Notes: generated by a model from the letters alone, not told the origin. A stretch of DNA of 64,000 nucleotides from Cryptomeria japonica (GCF_030272615.1 NC_081407.1:263054574-263118573), one strand, 5' to 3'; positions 1 through 12,366 are shown, numbered from the stretch's first letter. Translations and numbers: made by a program.

Positions 1-405
1 CACTTCCCCTGTGTTGTAGAAACTAGTGACTGCACGAATTGCCTAAGGCATGATATCATGCATCCTCTCTAGGTACATCTTGTCACCATGGACTCTGCTC
101 AAGATGATCGTGATGTGATCCTCTGTGAAGTCTTCCAAGAAATATACTACGTTGTGTAATTTCTTCTTCTCTATGACATTAAATTCTGGTTTGATCCTTT
201 TGTCCTTTTTGCAAAATAGACCTAACTGAGTATGAATGGCTAAAGACCCTAGGTCTTCTATTTTGCAATCAATATAATCAGAAATTGCTTCTTTGACTAG
301 GACTCTAGCTGGAACTTGTGACAAAGCATTATACTTGGACTTCCTCTGAATGAAACTTTCTGACTCAATGGATGTACTTAAACTGGTATGAGATGCGGAA
401 GCCAT
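1..405 (-). pseudogene. ORF2 N-terminal part of element E'
   Basis: The frame starts at an ATG at 405-403 (MASASHTS) and runs off the left edge. It aligns residue for residue with the start of ORF2 in element E at 22763: Ser-rich start, FIQRKSKYN, DYIDCKIEDLGSLAIH, LHNVVYF and ILSRVHGDKMYLER are shared. An in-frame TAG at 43-45 stands where E has CAG (Gln after HDIMP), and the frame continues past it with AIRAVTSFYN. I do not recognise the fold. The track-style upstream Met eight codons earlier is less likely because E also begins at MAS. Confidence 0.7.
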
Positions 406-848
406 TGAAGAGTATTTCAAGAACATGAAAAATACCTTTCAAATGTGAATTTAGGGCTTCTTGATTTTGCTTCACTTCACTCTTCGTCGGATGACAAATC
501 ATCACTTTGTGTTCTCCACTACCGCTTGCAAACTAGATTTGAATCTCTTTCAAGGTTATCCAATTTCTTGAAATCTAAGCTCAAATCACCTTTTCTTTGC
601 TCTGCACTTGAAAACTTTTCTTCGCTCAAAAACCGATAGTGAGAAATGATTTGAAAAATGCATTTATACATGTCTCTCACCTATCGTCATTAATGCTCCT
701 CTATTAGGGCATAAACCCTATTTTGCCTTTTTATCATTTTCAATCTTCTTCCAAGCGACAGGTATAACATACTAGTTAAGGTCTTTTACTGGTGTCAACT
801 GGGGGTTCGAAAGCATTTCGCCGTTTGCTCCCCCTAAGCCTTTGAGGC
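406..848 (-). other. Spacer between ORF1 and ORF2 of E'
   Basis: A non-coding stretch matching 22312-22762 of E. It begins, in element orientation, with an AG-rich tract just after the ORF1 stop that includes AGGGGGAGC, resembling the polypurine tract of this family. I see no gene in it. Confidence 0.6.
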
Positions 849-2115
849 TTAGTTTGCCGGTTCCGATATTTCCACACTAGGTGCAGAAACCGGTTCCTCT
901 TCCGACAATATTGGTTTCTTCTTCCATGTTTTCTTCATGTCTCCTTGAACTTTTTCAACATCTATTTCTCCTTCCTGAGTGACCGGTATATCGTCAGATA
1001 TAATTTTTCTACTTCTACAAAATCTTGCAATGTGACCCGATTTGTTGTAGTGATAGCAAACAAGTCTAGGTGCTCTCCAAGGTCCATTGTATATGTTTCC
1101 ATTCTTCCTTCTGCATGTTGCAGTAGTGTGACCATGACCATGACAAATCATACAACTTTCTCTCCATTCGGTTGCTGCTTGATGACCATCGCTTCTTGAC
1201 TGATGATTGAAGACATTAAACCGATTGTGGTTCCGGTTCATAAAAGGTTCAGGACCAGTTCCTTGGGTCCTTTGAGGATATCTTCCAGTGTTATCCATTA
1301 CAGACCTGCATTCAAATGCTCTATGCCCAAACTTGTTACATGCATAACAATGACCATTGAACTTATTGGATCTAGATAAAATAAGGAAAATTATTGTAGG
1401 CTTTGCTCCTACATACATTGGTAGTGTATCCTTCTTTAAGATAGTTAAAGCAAACAGGTTTAAATTTTTGCTTACCTTTTCCTTTGAGTGTCAGTTGCTT
1501 CTTTGATGCTTCAGCATTTGTTCTTGAGGATTCTCCTTCCTCATGTCCAGAAAAACCAAGACCATTGGTATTCTTTGCTGGTCTAGATGACTCAAGCTTT
1601 TTCTCTAGCTTGAGTGTACTTTTGCCAAACTTAGCAAGTATTTCCTTTGACTCAAAGAGTTCTTTGGAAATAGCAGTGTTTGTCTCCATAAGACTTGCAT
1701 TTTTAGAGATGGCAATGTTCAGTTCTCCTTGTATGTCTTCTTTTTCTATTTTTCTCTCATGAAGGTGAGTAGTTAGTGCACTAATCTCATGTTTCAACTT
1801 GGAGATCTCATGATCTCTGTCCTTTACCAAATCTTCCACTTTTCTCCGGTTCTCAAGCTCTTGACTAAATCGAATAGTCAGTCCTTCCAACTCCTTTCTC
1901 AGATTGGAGTTTGAATCATTCAGCTTATTCACTTTAGCAATCATGGCTTCCATGTTAGCTTCATCTTCAGAACTACTTTCAGATAGTTCCATCAGCCTCT
2001 CTGCATGTTCTCTTCTTTTTGCTTGAGATGCCTTGTATTTGACCATAAGATCATCGTAGGCTTGCTTAGACTTAGTGAGTCATTGAGTAAGTTCCCTCAA
2101 GGTGTATTCCCCCAT
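849..2115 (-). pseudogene. ORF1 of E': coiled-coil and multiple zinc-knuckle protein
   Basis: The likely start is ATG at 2115-2113 (MGEYTLRELTQ), 36 bases after the primer site. An early TGA follows Gln 11. Residues about 30-190 are charged and heptad-like (KVNKLNDSNSNLRKELEGL, ELNIAIS), predicting a coiled coil. Four CCHC-type knuckles follow: CFNYLKEGYTTNVC (second Cys and His lost), CYACNKFGHRAFEC, CMICHGHGHTTATC and CYHYNKSGHIARFC (second Cys replaced by Tyr). A one-base frameshift near 1380 separates the coil plus first knuckle from the other three. The layout suggests an RNA-binding Gag-like role, but no standard copia or gypsy Gag core is seen. The end is EISEPAN. Confidence 0.75.
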
Positions 2116-2150
2116 ATCTCTTTCCAAGTGGTTAAACTTATAGAAAGGTA

Positions 2151-2163
2151 GGCTCTGATACCA
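2151..2163 (-). other. Primer binding site of E'
   Basis: The minus strand reads TGGTATCAGAGCC, complementary to the 3' end of plant initiator-Met tRNA. It lies two bases inside the LTR end, as in element E. Confidence 0.85.
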
Positions 2164-2165
2164 AT

Positions 2166-3319
2166 TGATGAATACTAAGAGGGGGGGATGAATTAGTATG
2201 CCAAAAACTACTGCACTAAAACACTTACACAGTCTAAAGATAAACTGGTAAAGTAGTCTGACAGTCAAACTGATTACCACACATGCAAACCAAAATGTGA
2301 ATAAAACATTCACCCACAAAAGCAATACAACCATAACACGGGATATTTGATGTGGAAACCCAACTAGGAAAAACCACAATGAGATGGAACTCACAAGTCA
2401 CTATCTGTAGAATAGAAACCAGACCGGTTAAGGTCTTACAATGTTCTTCACCAGAATAGATCCTGTTAGGAATCTCAATCTCTATTAGGAGATAAGTTCG
2501 ATTAAAGACTACCTTGTTAGAGGATTTTAGATTCACATGTGTGAACCACCTTGTTAGAGGATTTTACAAAGGCTTTGAGGCCTACCTGGTTAAGGGCTAT
2601 AGACTTGTCAAAGATGTGAGTAATCAGCAAGTGTTTGATCTATCTAATAGCATAAACTACTTGGTTAGATCTAGTATTGCTCATAGCTAATGCATTCCAG
2701 AATTACTTCAGTCTTCTCTCTCTCTCTCTCTCATAGTTACAACTTGATCTTCTCTGATAAGATCGTTCTTAACTTCCACCTCAAACCCTAGCTCTACATT
2801 AACCCTTTTCAGCAACAACTTGAAAACCCTAGACATGATGTCCTTTTAAAGGAATCTGAATTCATGTCGGTCCAATAGGATTACATTACAATTTACTAGG
2901 TTCAATGAATCTAGACATACTCAGTAACACGACACAAGAATCACCATTAATGTGTCAGCACCGTCAAACAATTGGTGGATTGGTAACTCATCACAAAATG
3001 CCGGTTGGTAACTCATCACAGAGTATTACCAGTTCATACAAAATACTGGTTGCCAGTTTGTCACAAATGAAGATTGGTAAGAATGTGTTGTGCCGCTTTG
3101 CTCCCTCATATTGCTTGTGATCTACAAACCGCTTGGGGTCGACATGCTGCTTCAGACCGGGAAACACATTCTGCAAAATCACTAGTCTAGAGACTAGTAT
3201 GCAATATACCAGTTGCAACAAATACTGGTTGAGCATGAGTCCATACATATAAAGGGGATCTCAATACAAGTGTGTGTCCATCAATGACAATCACAACATA
3301 AACATCAAAAATGCCAACA
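2166..3319 (-). repeat. 5' LTR of E'
   Basis: It starts TGATGAATAC and ends TGCCAACA on the plus strand, so it reads TGTTGGCA to TCATCA in element orientation. It matches the two LTRs of E over its length, including the G-run next to the primer-site end and a CT microsatellite near 2709-2732. Length is 1154 bases against 1137 in E. Confidence 0.85.
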
Positions 3320-4472
3320 CAACCAACATTTTTTCCACATCATGAGTACTTGAAGTCATGATTGTGCTAAGAAAATCTTAATCATTTTAGGAGCCAACAC
3401 ATAATCAATTTTGAATATGGTGTGTCTTCCTCAAGAAGTGTGCACATCTCCAACAACCTCAACAACCTCAACATTCTCTAGAATGGGCATAAAATACTAT
3501 TTTATCCTTTAGTGAATCCAGTATCTCCTCACATATTATTTTTATAATGTGAATTTCAAATAAAAAATATGACATGTATACATTTCTTTAAGCTTGTTTG
3601 GTCCCTTGTTTCTATAAAAGGGAATTTTGATCCATTATATGAGATTTTGAAAGTTTTTGGATTAGGTCTTTTTGTAAAAATGTTAAGTATAGGTGTTATA
3701 GTAGAAAGTAGTAGCCTATTCATGCAATATCTATATATAAAATCTTTTAGTCAAACTATAGAGAAAGGTATACATGTTTTAGCTGCAATTGTTTCCATCA
3801 TATTGTACTCAACATCTTTCGAAATTTAATGAGCATTTATCATTTTCTTTAGCTAAATGATATTTTTATGGTGTATATTTTGTTCTTTACTTCTTTTCAA
3901 GAAAAATATTAAATTACATTGAATTAGATTAAATTACATTGTGATTGTGTTCATAATCGAGGGTGTTAAGGCATTAATACTATGAATTCACTAGTCAAAG
4001 TTAAATTTGCTAGATAGATGTTGTTTTCTTCCTATAAACTAACTCTATAAAAATAGGAAGGCACTAGTCCAATAGGTCTTGTATTAGTCATTTAGAAACA
4101 AACTCAAAACATTTGAAGGATCATAAATTTACTTTTAGTATTCTTCAAGTTACAACTAAATTATATGCTTTCAGGACCAACAATGAACCTTGTCCAAGAA
4201 TTAATACATGTTGTTAGTAAATTCCATGTTCTCTTGGTTTATATGTGAAGAGAATCTCTATTTTACAATATTCACCCCAAAATTTAATTGATTAAATAAA
4301 TAGGTATTGTTAAAGGATCACCCTCCTTGTTCATGTAGAACCAATAGTGCAGAGGAAATCAACCTTGTGGTTGTTTCTTGTTCATTTGTAATTTTCTCAA
4401 TTTTTTTAAACATAAGAGCTAGTTGATCTTTAGAGGATTTTCCAGGGTAATTAGTTGGGAGAACCAATAGAT

Positions 4473-4488
4473 TGGTGACTCTACTATG
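4473..4488 (+). other. Gypsy-type primer-site-like string
   Basis: TGGTGACTCTACTATG resembles the TGGCGACTCTGCTGGGG string found just inside the 5' LTR of Tat-type gypsy elements, with C-to-T and G-to-A differences. I could not find the matching LTR pair, so this may be chance. Confidence 0.2.
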
Positions 4489-4997
4489 CGCATTGTTGTG
4501 TAGTGCAATATTTAAAGTTGAGTGGTTTTATCTTAGGTTATTCATAGGGTTTTTATCTTTCATCCCTTTGTTTGATTAAAATTCTATGAGATTTCGAGCT
4601 AAATGTGTTACCTATCATAGTTTTGTAAATTATAGATCCTTACAATTTTACAATCATTTTTGTGCCATTTCCTTAGTGTATCCTCTCCTAGCTCTTTTCC
4701 AAGCCTATTTCTAGTGTTTACACTATTAAACTGATGTCATCTATGATCATATGGTAATATGGGTCTCTGTCTTGAGCCTATTTACACCTAAGCCATGTTT
4801 GTTTAACCCCTTTCTAGGTGGACTAAGGCACTAAGAACCCTTGTCCTAGTTGACTAGGATGCTAGGAACCCTTGTCCCTCCAAAATGAACCCATTTTAAA
4901 ATATGTTAGTGTACTAGTTCTCATCAATTGATTCCTGATCTAGATATTTTAATATGAGTGTTGAGGTCAATTTAATTTATCAAGTACCTTAGAAACC

Positions 4998-5008
4998 CTA
5001 TATAAAAG
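4998..5008 (+). promoter_or_regulatory. TATA-like box
   Basis: CTATATAAAAG is a good plant TATA box, of the kind found in LTR promoters. No gene or definite LTR is seen downstream, so its use is unknown. Confidence 0.25.
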
Positions 5009-5330
5009 AATCTTTATAATTCATTTGTATACCATACATACATCTATTAATCCTAAGCATTCTCAAGTATCCACAAGAATAAATATTTCGTCTCACCATA
5101 TCCTTCAAATATTGTTCAAATTTGAGCTTTATGGAGCAACAAGTTACAATTATCTTCATCAAAGAATATTTTCATGATTGATTATTTATGCCTTCTCATG
5201 TAATTTTATTGCGTCAAAATTTGTGGATCTTATTCAAAGAGAATTGCATCATCACCATTATCAACAACATCAAGGTTGAGTTGTAATTCAACATATTAAT
5301 TTATAACTTTTCCTTCATTCATATAACTCC

Positions 5331-6095
5331 AAACCTAAGGTTTGACCTAGGGAAACCCCTATCAACCCAACACCATTTTTCCTCTCTTGTCTATGCAAGT
5401 GATAGATTATGGAGAGAGAAAATATAGATCCAAAAAGTACAAACTAATACATAAAGGACTAGATTCTAGAGAAGCAAAAATGCTAGGATAAGGTTGCTTA
5501 GACCCATTGTCCAACATTTTTTCAATAAATTTAAGGAGATAATCATAATGATATCTTGATCCTGAATTGATTTCTGATATCTATAGTTGATGCTTGTGAT
5601 ATGGTGAAAATTAGGGTTTCCGCCACTAGTAATATAGCTTAGGGACCAATCACATTAGGGAAATATAGGAATTTGATAGATCTAAACCTAATAGATCTAG
5701 ATTCTAATCACATCCTAGGGCTTTTAGATGTGCCTATTCTTTCCCTTGAGTTTAATTTGATGTGAACTTGTTGAAGATGCTAAATTTAGAGTAATTATGT
5801 GGATATTGAAGAGATTATGCATAAACAGTGAGCTACAATCATCAAACGGAGCAACGAACCTGGATCTAAGAAATATATCAATGCTTGGATTTGTTCCCAA
5901 AAGGTCAACCTGAATTGTTGGGCCTGAAATGCTGGTCACTTTGGTCCTCCGAACTATTTTCCATACAAAAGGGAACCTGTTCATCTCTATAAATAATGTC
6001 AATCTTGAAAATTACAACTCTGTACCTATTTCCTACACATAGAGAGAGAGGGGAATTGTTTAGAATAGGGGTTTGCCTAAGTCAAACCCTAGTTT
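5331..6095. repeat. Inverted repeat pair (arms 5331-5362 and 6065-6095)
   Basis: The left arm contains AAGGTTTGACCTAGGGAAAC and then CCCTAT. The right arm is close to its reverse complement (ATAGGGGTTTGCCTAAGTCA). Weaker similarity, including a CCTCTCT tract, continues inward. This probably marks two copies of one repeat in opposite directions rather than a DNA transposon. Confidence 0.4.
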
Positions 6096-7196
6096 AGGAA
6101 TTAACCTTGAATAAAATAATGCAAATACTAAAATAAATGCTGGAAAGATATACCTTAGATTTGCAATTGTTGATATTGATACTTTGCTTCTTGAATGCAA
6201 TCATATATGTTGTATGAAATGGCATGAACATGACAAAACCCTAATCATAAACATGTTTGCATATAAAATATTTTATTTTTCTCCACAATGGTTGAATGGA
6301 GAATATGTAACCTTGAAGATCTCTAAAAATTCTATGATGATCACTTCATAGATGTGAGAATGCTTGAAGATGTCAACTTATGATTCTTAAATGAAATTAG
6401 GTTGATCAAATTAGTCTAACCTTCAATGGTCATGCAAATCCACAGAATTGAATTCCCACTAGAGAGATAGGACCCCTGCCCCATTTCAAAATTGGGCCCA
6501 ACTAAGAGGGACTAGGGTGTTGAGTGCTTTGGTCCAAGACCAAGGCGTGGGTGCCCTGCTCCTTCTTTGAAAGGGAACACAATTAATACTTAGGGAGAAG
6601 GATATCCCTCCAAGGAATCCATCAGTGGGTGTACATGGAATCAAAAATAGAGAAGGAACATAATGGACCTTGATAGGAGATGAGGATAGGACACGGTAAA
6701 TTAGGGGCACAAACATGAGGTGTAAATTGGCCTGGTGACAATTTACAATGCTACATTTAACCCTCACTTTAACAAGAGTATGAGCCTTTGAAAATACTCA
6801 CAGTAAAGTAGATGAAAGAGAGGAGAATTTAGGAGCACAATCACAAGGGGTATAAGACATCACTAATTTTGAGGAACCAATCTCCAATATTAGGATCTTA
6901 ACTCACTCAAATGCATGCAAGGGAACACAAAACAAAGTAGAAACAAAAAGGCAAACAAAGACAAACAACTAGATAAAAAGACAAAAGACATACAACACAA
7001 AAACTAAAATCCAAAAAAAGGACCTCAAGTGAACTAGCTGAAGAGACCTCAATATCAAAATTTCTTAACCACTAATACCATTCTTGAAAAATGCCATCTC
7101 AAGAGCACAAGTGATCGCATAAAAGAGAATGACCACAAATCATCCATGAACTACAAATAGAAAAGCTATGAGCTCATGAGCAGAAAGAGAAGAAAG

Positions 7197-7301
7197 CATG
7201 GATACACATTCTAGATGTGTTTCTCTAGGTGATACATGAGAAGAAGAATGAGAGAAGACATGGATACACATTCTAGATGTGTTTTTCTAGGTGATCCATG
7301 T
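7197..7301 (+). repeat. Direct repeat, about 42 bases, period 62
   Basis: CATGGATACACATTCTAGAT begins both 7197 and 7259, followed by GTGTTTYTCTAGGTGAT and a third CATG. The two copies differ by only two bases over the repeated part. Confidence 0.75.
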
Positions 7302-7401
7302 TGGGGAGGAAAGTAGGAATAGTCTAGTTATGTTTTGCTAGTTCCACTCACCCTTGTGCATGTGTGCAAGTGATGTTTGGCTTCAAGTGTTAAGCATCTC
7401 A

Positions 7402-7682
7402 TATAAGAGTTTTTTTCTCTAGTTTTGAGAATGCAACAACCTATGTAAGACATGAAATTAAATTTCAAGTGGTGTTTCTGGTATCAACAACTTCTCATGT
7501 AAGAGTTTGTTTTCTCTATTTTTTAGAATGTGTAAACCCATGTAACACAAATATATATCTTGTTTTGAGGACATCGCATGTAAGAATTTGTTTGATTTGG
7601 TTTTGAGAATGTGCACCCCATATAATACATATTTCAATGTTGCATTTCATGTAAGAGTTTGTTTTCTCTAGTTTTGAGAATG
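7402..7682 (+). repeat. Four diverged copies of a roughly 32-base repeat
   Basis: Copies near 7402, 7498, 7578 and 7649 share the pattern GTAAGAGTTTGTTTTCTCTA then GTTTTGAGAATG, usually followed by a C-rich ACCCCAT and TAAGACA. Spacing shrinks from about 96 to 71 bases. Confidence 0.6.
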
Positions 7683-9013
7683 AAAACCCCATTTAAGACA
7701 CACAAAAATAAAGTACAATATAGTTCAAAGAGAGTAATATGTATGTAACCCCTTAATATGTCAACATATCCCTATGTTGATGTCTTAAGGAAGCTAGAAA
7801 CAAGGATACCTAACCTTCAACACCAAGGAGATATCCTATAGGGAACAATGTTGATAAATCCAAGCTAAAGAGGTAATATTCTTACAAAAAAGGATAAGAT
7901 AGTTGAAAAAGATATATCTTGCAACAAGTGTAAAGAGAATCCTTGGAGGAGAAGAGATCTTTTCTCAAAATACATCTACCTCCAAGAGGAGTTCTTGAGA
8001 AAACATAACATATTCTACCAAAATAAGGAAAGGAGAAAAATAATGCATACCTTTCCTGTATTCCTAGGTGAAAGGGATTCTTGATTAAGTATGACACACA
8101 TTGACCAAATGTAAGGGGTAAATTTATAATAGATATACATTTCCAAGTGAAGAAAAGGTTGTTGTCAAGGATAAATATCTCTTCCATAAGAGATAATTCT
8201 TGACAAAACAAAAAGTTCACCCAAGGAATGACATCAAATCATAAGCAAATAACACTCAACATTGGAAAAAGTGGATCCTTAGAAAGGATAACAAAGATCA
8301 ATGCCCCCCCAAGAGATGGGACAATGAGAAGAATTACACAACCTCTAAGGAGAAATTAGACATAAGAAAATGCACAATTTAATCAAATGAAGGAATATTA
8401 AATGCAATAAAAGACATTAAGATATGCAAAATGCAACTCTAAACAAGAGGTAATCTTCATTGAGAAAGAGAGAGATTTAGATGAAGTATCACAAACTCCC
8501 CTAAGGAGAGATTAGTCATAAAAGATACCATTCCATGAAAGAAAGGACTTCAAAGTATGAAAAATGCAACCCATAAAGGAATTAGTGAAACCTTAGATAG
8601 AGAGAAAATATAGGATAAGATTCTTGGCCCCAAGCATAAAGCCAAGAATGAAATATGTTGCTTCTTGAAGATGTTTGTAATTGAAAAAGGAATCACCTCT
8701 TATGATGAAGAGGCCCGAATTAAGTTATTTCTACTAGTTTCATAGGGTGAGGAGCAACATGAAGAGTGAATGGAGTGTTAAGGAACTACCTCTTCACCTA
8801 GGAAGAGTGCAAGATTGGTTGTAAGATCTATGCGAGTCCTATCATGTTAGTCTTGAACAAATGTTTTAAATGCTTAAATACACTTTCCAAGGGAATGAGA
8901 GTACCTACGATTAAAAAGGCAATATTCATTACCTTCCTTATGCTTATAAGTAAATTTAATGAAAGGAAAAACAAAATTCTTATCATACTTCATTCTCCAA
9001 AAGATTCTAGTGG

Positions 9014-9557
9014 CTAATTTCTCTTGGTCATCAATAGGAGTAGGTCTTTTCTTTGTGATTTAGGACAAGGGTTGTTAGAAGAAGATGGATTGTCATTTGT
9101 GATTTTAACAGTTCCATTATCAACTAGTTTTTGCATACTCTTTTGGAAATATAGACAATCATTAGCATGATGGTCATGAGTTTGATGATATGAACAAAAA
9201 GGAGTGTTTGAAGAAGAAGCACTCTTAGATGGATGATAAGTCTTATGCCTTGCAAGATAATCCTTAAATTTTTGAATTCTAAGGAGATCATCCATAGGTG
9301 AATCATGATAATATGATAGGCCTTCAGTAGTAATTTGTAGAGGGTTTATAGGGACTCTAATTCCTTGTTCAAATTTTCCAAGTCCTTGTCCTCTAAAACC
9401 TTGCTTTGATATTATGTTATAGCCACTCTTATAAGAGCTTATAAATTGAGAAGGAGGAAAATTATAGTTAATCTCTTTTAAAAAATTAGTGGAAGTGTAT
9501 TTATAAGGAAAAAAGGGAAAAGTAGATGAAGAAGGAATATCTTGTGTAGGGAGATTT
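9014..9557 (-). pseudogene. gag: Gypsy-like Gag C-terminal part with G-patch (element A)
   Basis: An open minus-strand frame crosses the whole interval, further than its first Met suggests. In order it holds a Pro/Ser-rich stretch, SSYKSGYNIIS, a clear G-patch-like block (GFRGQGLGKFEQGIRVPI), then a knuckle-like CSYHQTHDHHANDC followed by QKSMQKLVDNGTV, the usual lead-out of gypsy Gag knuckles. It ends at 9014 with MTKRN. G-patch segments are known next to proteases in retroviruses and plant gypsy elements. The upstream part of the same frame is found at 32465-32854, 22.9 kb away, across copia element B. No protease or pol follows to the left. Confidence 0.7.
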
Positions 9558-12311
9558 TGTTGGATGTTTGAGGAGATTGCTAAAAATATGTGCTTTAATG
9601 ATATCTGAGAGATGTGTTGTCATTGATGTCAACATATTTCTCTATTTATGATAGTGTTGTAGGGAAGGTCAATGAGTTGATTTGTTTAGCATGTTGATGA
9701 TTAGAGTTTGAGGATTAAAGGGCTTGTAGACAATTGTGTATAGATGATTCAGTATAATTTTCAATGGTCAACATGAAGATTTGAGTGAGTTATGGTTATC
9801 TATGTTGTGGCTGGTTTTTTAGTTGTTCAGTGGTGACAAGGTGTTAGTAATTTGATATGCATTTCTTTGCATTGTAATATCTTGATCTATGGATTTAAAT
9901 GAATACTTGGTATGTTGATGTCTGTCTTCAGTACAAGTGGTTCATGGTTTAGTGCTCCACAAGTGATTTTTCTAGGTTGATAGTCATTGCAGTTAGTATT
10001 CTTGAAGTTTTGTATAATGATGATGTGACTCTAGTAATTTGAGTTGTTGTAGTGGTAATTCATGATGCTTTTTGATGTTTTTAGATCGTGTTACTTTTGT
10101 GTTTGTGGTCTACATTGATCATTGTGCACATAATTGATGATTTTATCCAATGTGTTGGTGTTCTTCATTGTTTTGGCTAACCAGATGCTTGTAGTGTGTT
10201 GTAGATGTTTGATGCATAACTCTTGGAGGTGTTTCATATTCGAGGTGTGTGATATGGTTATGTTCTATGTCTTAGCTGAAATTTCTTGGTACGCATATGA
10301 TATTGAAGAGTGTGTAATTATATTTTGTAATTAGGAGATGTGTGTTGAACCAACCTTGAGAAGAGTTGATGTCATGTATAAATATATGTAATATCTTTTG
10401 TAATTGAGTGTGGTATGAAGGGGTGATGTGTATGGTGATGGTACGATGAAAGAATAAGTATCTGGTAGATTATAGAGAGAGGGGGGGGTGTGAATCAGTA
10501 AATTGAAAAACTGATACAAACTTCCCAATATCAATCTCAATCACACAAAGTAAACTTATCAATAAAATTTCTCTGTCAAGATATAATCTTCATAAGAAAA
10601 ATCAATATCAACTGGTTTAACTATTATACCAACTTTACAGTAAACAACATTAAACTTGTAATCATCCAAATGCTTTATCATACGTCAATTGACTTCATTC
10701 CTCAATGTTTCTAGTTATCATGCCTATCAGAATAATTAAGTAGTTAATCAAATCAACCATAAGATCATAACTACAAAAACATTCACCACACGACACAAAT
10801 ATTTTTGGACATGGAAACCCAAATTAGGTAAAACCATGGTGAGATGAGACTCACAAGATAACTATCTGAAGTCTTCTAAAGTTTGCCCTGTTAGGAGCCA
10901 AGCCTATTAAAGCTTTTACAAAAGTCTTGTTAAGAACTAATCCTGTTAGGAATCACCCGGTTAAGGGATTGACTACAAATGCCTTGTTAGAAGAAAGTAC
11001 CCTGTTAGGAGTAACCTCGATAGAGGATTTGAGAATCCAATCTAATGGATCACCTTGTTAGAGGATTTAAGAAGTAACCAATCTTGTTAGAGCTTACCCA
11101 GTTAGGGGATTTTAGTTCTGTTGTAATTGTTAGAAAACAATAGGGTTTTGCTTGATCAGATCCTTTTTAAGTTTCCATCTGCCTTTACTCAAATTGGAGA
11201 TTCATTCTCTGGTTTGACAACCACACTCTCAACTAATTTCTGCTAGCACATTTACAAAACAACTTCATCAACCTTATAACGAATCAATTAGGTTGGTAAC
11301 AAAAACCTAATTCTCTCATAGAGATTACAAACAAATTGGTTCAAGAATGACCATTGGATTTACATAGCAATCTATACACATTAATCAATAAAACTCCAAC
11401 TGCTCCTTGATCACCGCTTCCTCAGACTCATAAACTCATCACATGCTTTACATTAGATGCAATACACTTTGCTCATTCCCTAGACAAAAATGCGTCAAAA
11501 CAATTTGAACTTATCTTCATACAAAGATCACACGTGTCTTCATCATTACCACTCATCAACATAACCAATTCAACAACTTTTCATCTGTTAGGGTTCAACA
11601 AGTGGTAGGGTTTAAACTTCTTATACCCTTTCAACTTTTTAACCTTTTACCAGTTACCGGTTCAACTCACAAACTTACATACTGGTTTCAATATCTTCCA
11701 CAAAGATCTTCCTACTGGTTATAAGACAATATCAATAATATCATAAATATCACTAATATCATTACCAATTAATTGACATCAATGACAACATAACATATCA
11801 TTAATGCAATCTTTATGAACATGCCAACATATGGATGAGAATCAAATGCATGAGCGAATAATGTATTAATATTATAGAGGTAGACAAGACTGAAGAAGAA
11901 GTTGTGCTTAACTAGAACTATAACTAGGCATTAGGAGATGCTATTCTTATTAAATTCATGATCTTTTAGATGTGATTTGAATCTATTTGTAAGACAACAA
12001 GTCTTCCCTGGGTTGTATCCCTTAGTTGTTTTTGAGCAATGAGCTCTAGGCAATGTGATTGAATGAATGTGCAATCCCCATTGTAATATTTCATATACTT
12101 CCAACAAAGTACCATCATATTGTGGGTAGGTTCCCACTATGGTTTTCCACCTCAAAAATAATGGTGTTATGTGTGTTTATGTTGTGTTGTTGGTTTATGC
12201 TTTCATGTTTAATAATCAAATCTAGGAATAAGTTTAATTTGTGCAAGTTTGTGAGACAATTGATTCACCCCCCCTCTCAGTTATCTTCTTGGAATCAGTC
12301 CTATTTCATCA
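9558..12311 (+). repeat. 5' LTR of B (contains solo LTR M)
   Basis: It starts TGTTGGATGTTTGAGGAG and ends TTTCATCA next to the primer site. Without M (10436-11829) and its duplication the LTR is 1355 bases, against 1405 for the 3' copy, which has a longer C run. Confidence 0.85.
10436..11829 (-). repeat. Solo LTR M inside the 5' LTR of B
   Basis: It begins TGATGG and ends TGCCAACA on the plus strand, so it reads TGTTGGCA to CATCA in element orientation. It is flanked by the five-base duplication TATGG at 10431-10435 and 11830-11834, and the 3' LTR of B has the uninterrupted sequence near 31940. A G run near its left end is the usual LTR terminus signature here. No internal region remains. 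Confidence 0.9.
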
Positions 12312-12313
12312 AT

Positions 12314-12325
12314 TGGTATCAAAGC
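12314..12325 (+). other. Primer binding site of B
   Basis: TGGTATCAAAGC, an initiator-Met-type site with one base different from TGGTATCAGAGC, two bases after the LTR end. Confidence 0.85.
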
Positions 12326-12366
12326 AGGTTCCTCTAGAGAAGCTTAACCACTTGAGGTGATCTAGG

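Larger units (their letters stand above)
1..3319 (-). mobile_element. Pol-less LTR retrotransposon E' (partial, 3' part outside window)
   Basis: A minus-strand copy of the same family as element E at 19827-27479. Reading leftward from 3319 it has a 5' LTR (2166-3319), an initiator-Met primer site (2151-2163), ORF1 (2115-849) and the first part of ORF2 (405-1). The order and the protein sequences match E closely. The LTR ends in TGCCAACA on the plus strand, the reverse of the TGTTGGCA start of E. The remaining ORF2 and the 3' LTR lie left of the window, so the target-site duplication cannot be tested; the right candidate is CAACC at 3320-3324. No protease, integrase or reverse transcriptase is visible in the part seen. 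Confidence 0.85.
3320..9013. other. Long gene-free region between E' and element A
   Basis: AT-rich sequence with stops in all frames and no convincing protein motif on either strand. It probably holds old LTR or untranslated retroelement sequence, since it leads into a gypsy-like gag at 9014. Items of note inside it are listed separately: a gypsy-type primer-site-like string at 4473, a TATA-like box at 4998, an inverted repeat pair at 5331 and 6065, and two sets of direct repeats at 7197-7682. Confidence 0.5.

Noticed and set aside
3569-3829. Plus-strand 86-codon hydrophobic frame
   Set aside because: Hydrophobic because of AT-rich codons; no start context, homologous copy or neighbour supports it.
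6486-6767. Minus-strand 93-codon frame
   Set aside because: No domain, no relation to neighbours, and normal for random open frames in this AT-rich stretch. The short palindrome near 6530 also lacks context.
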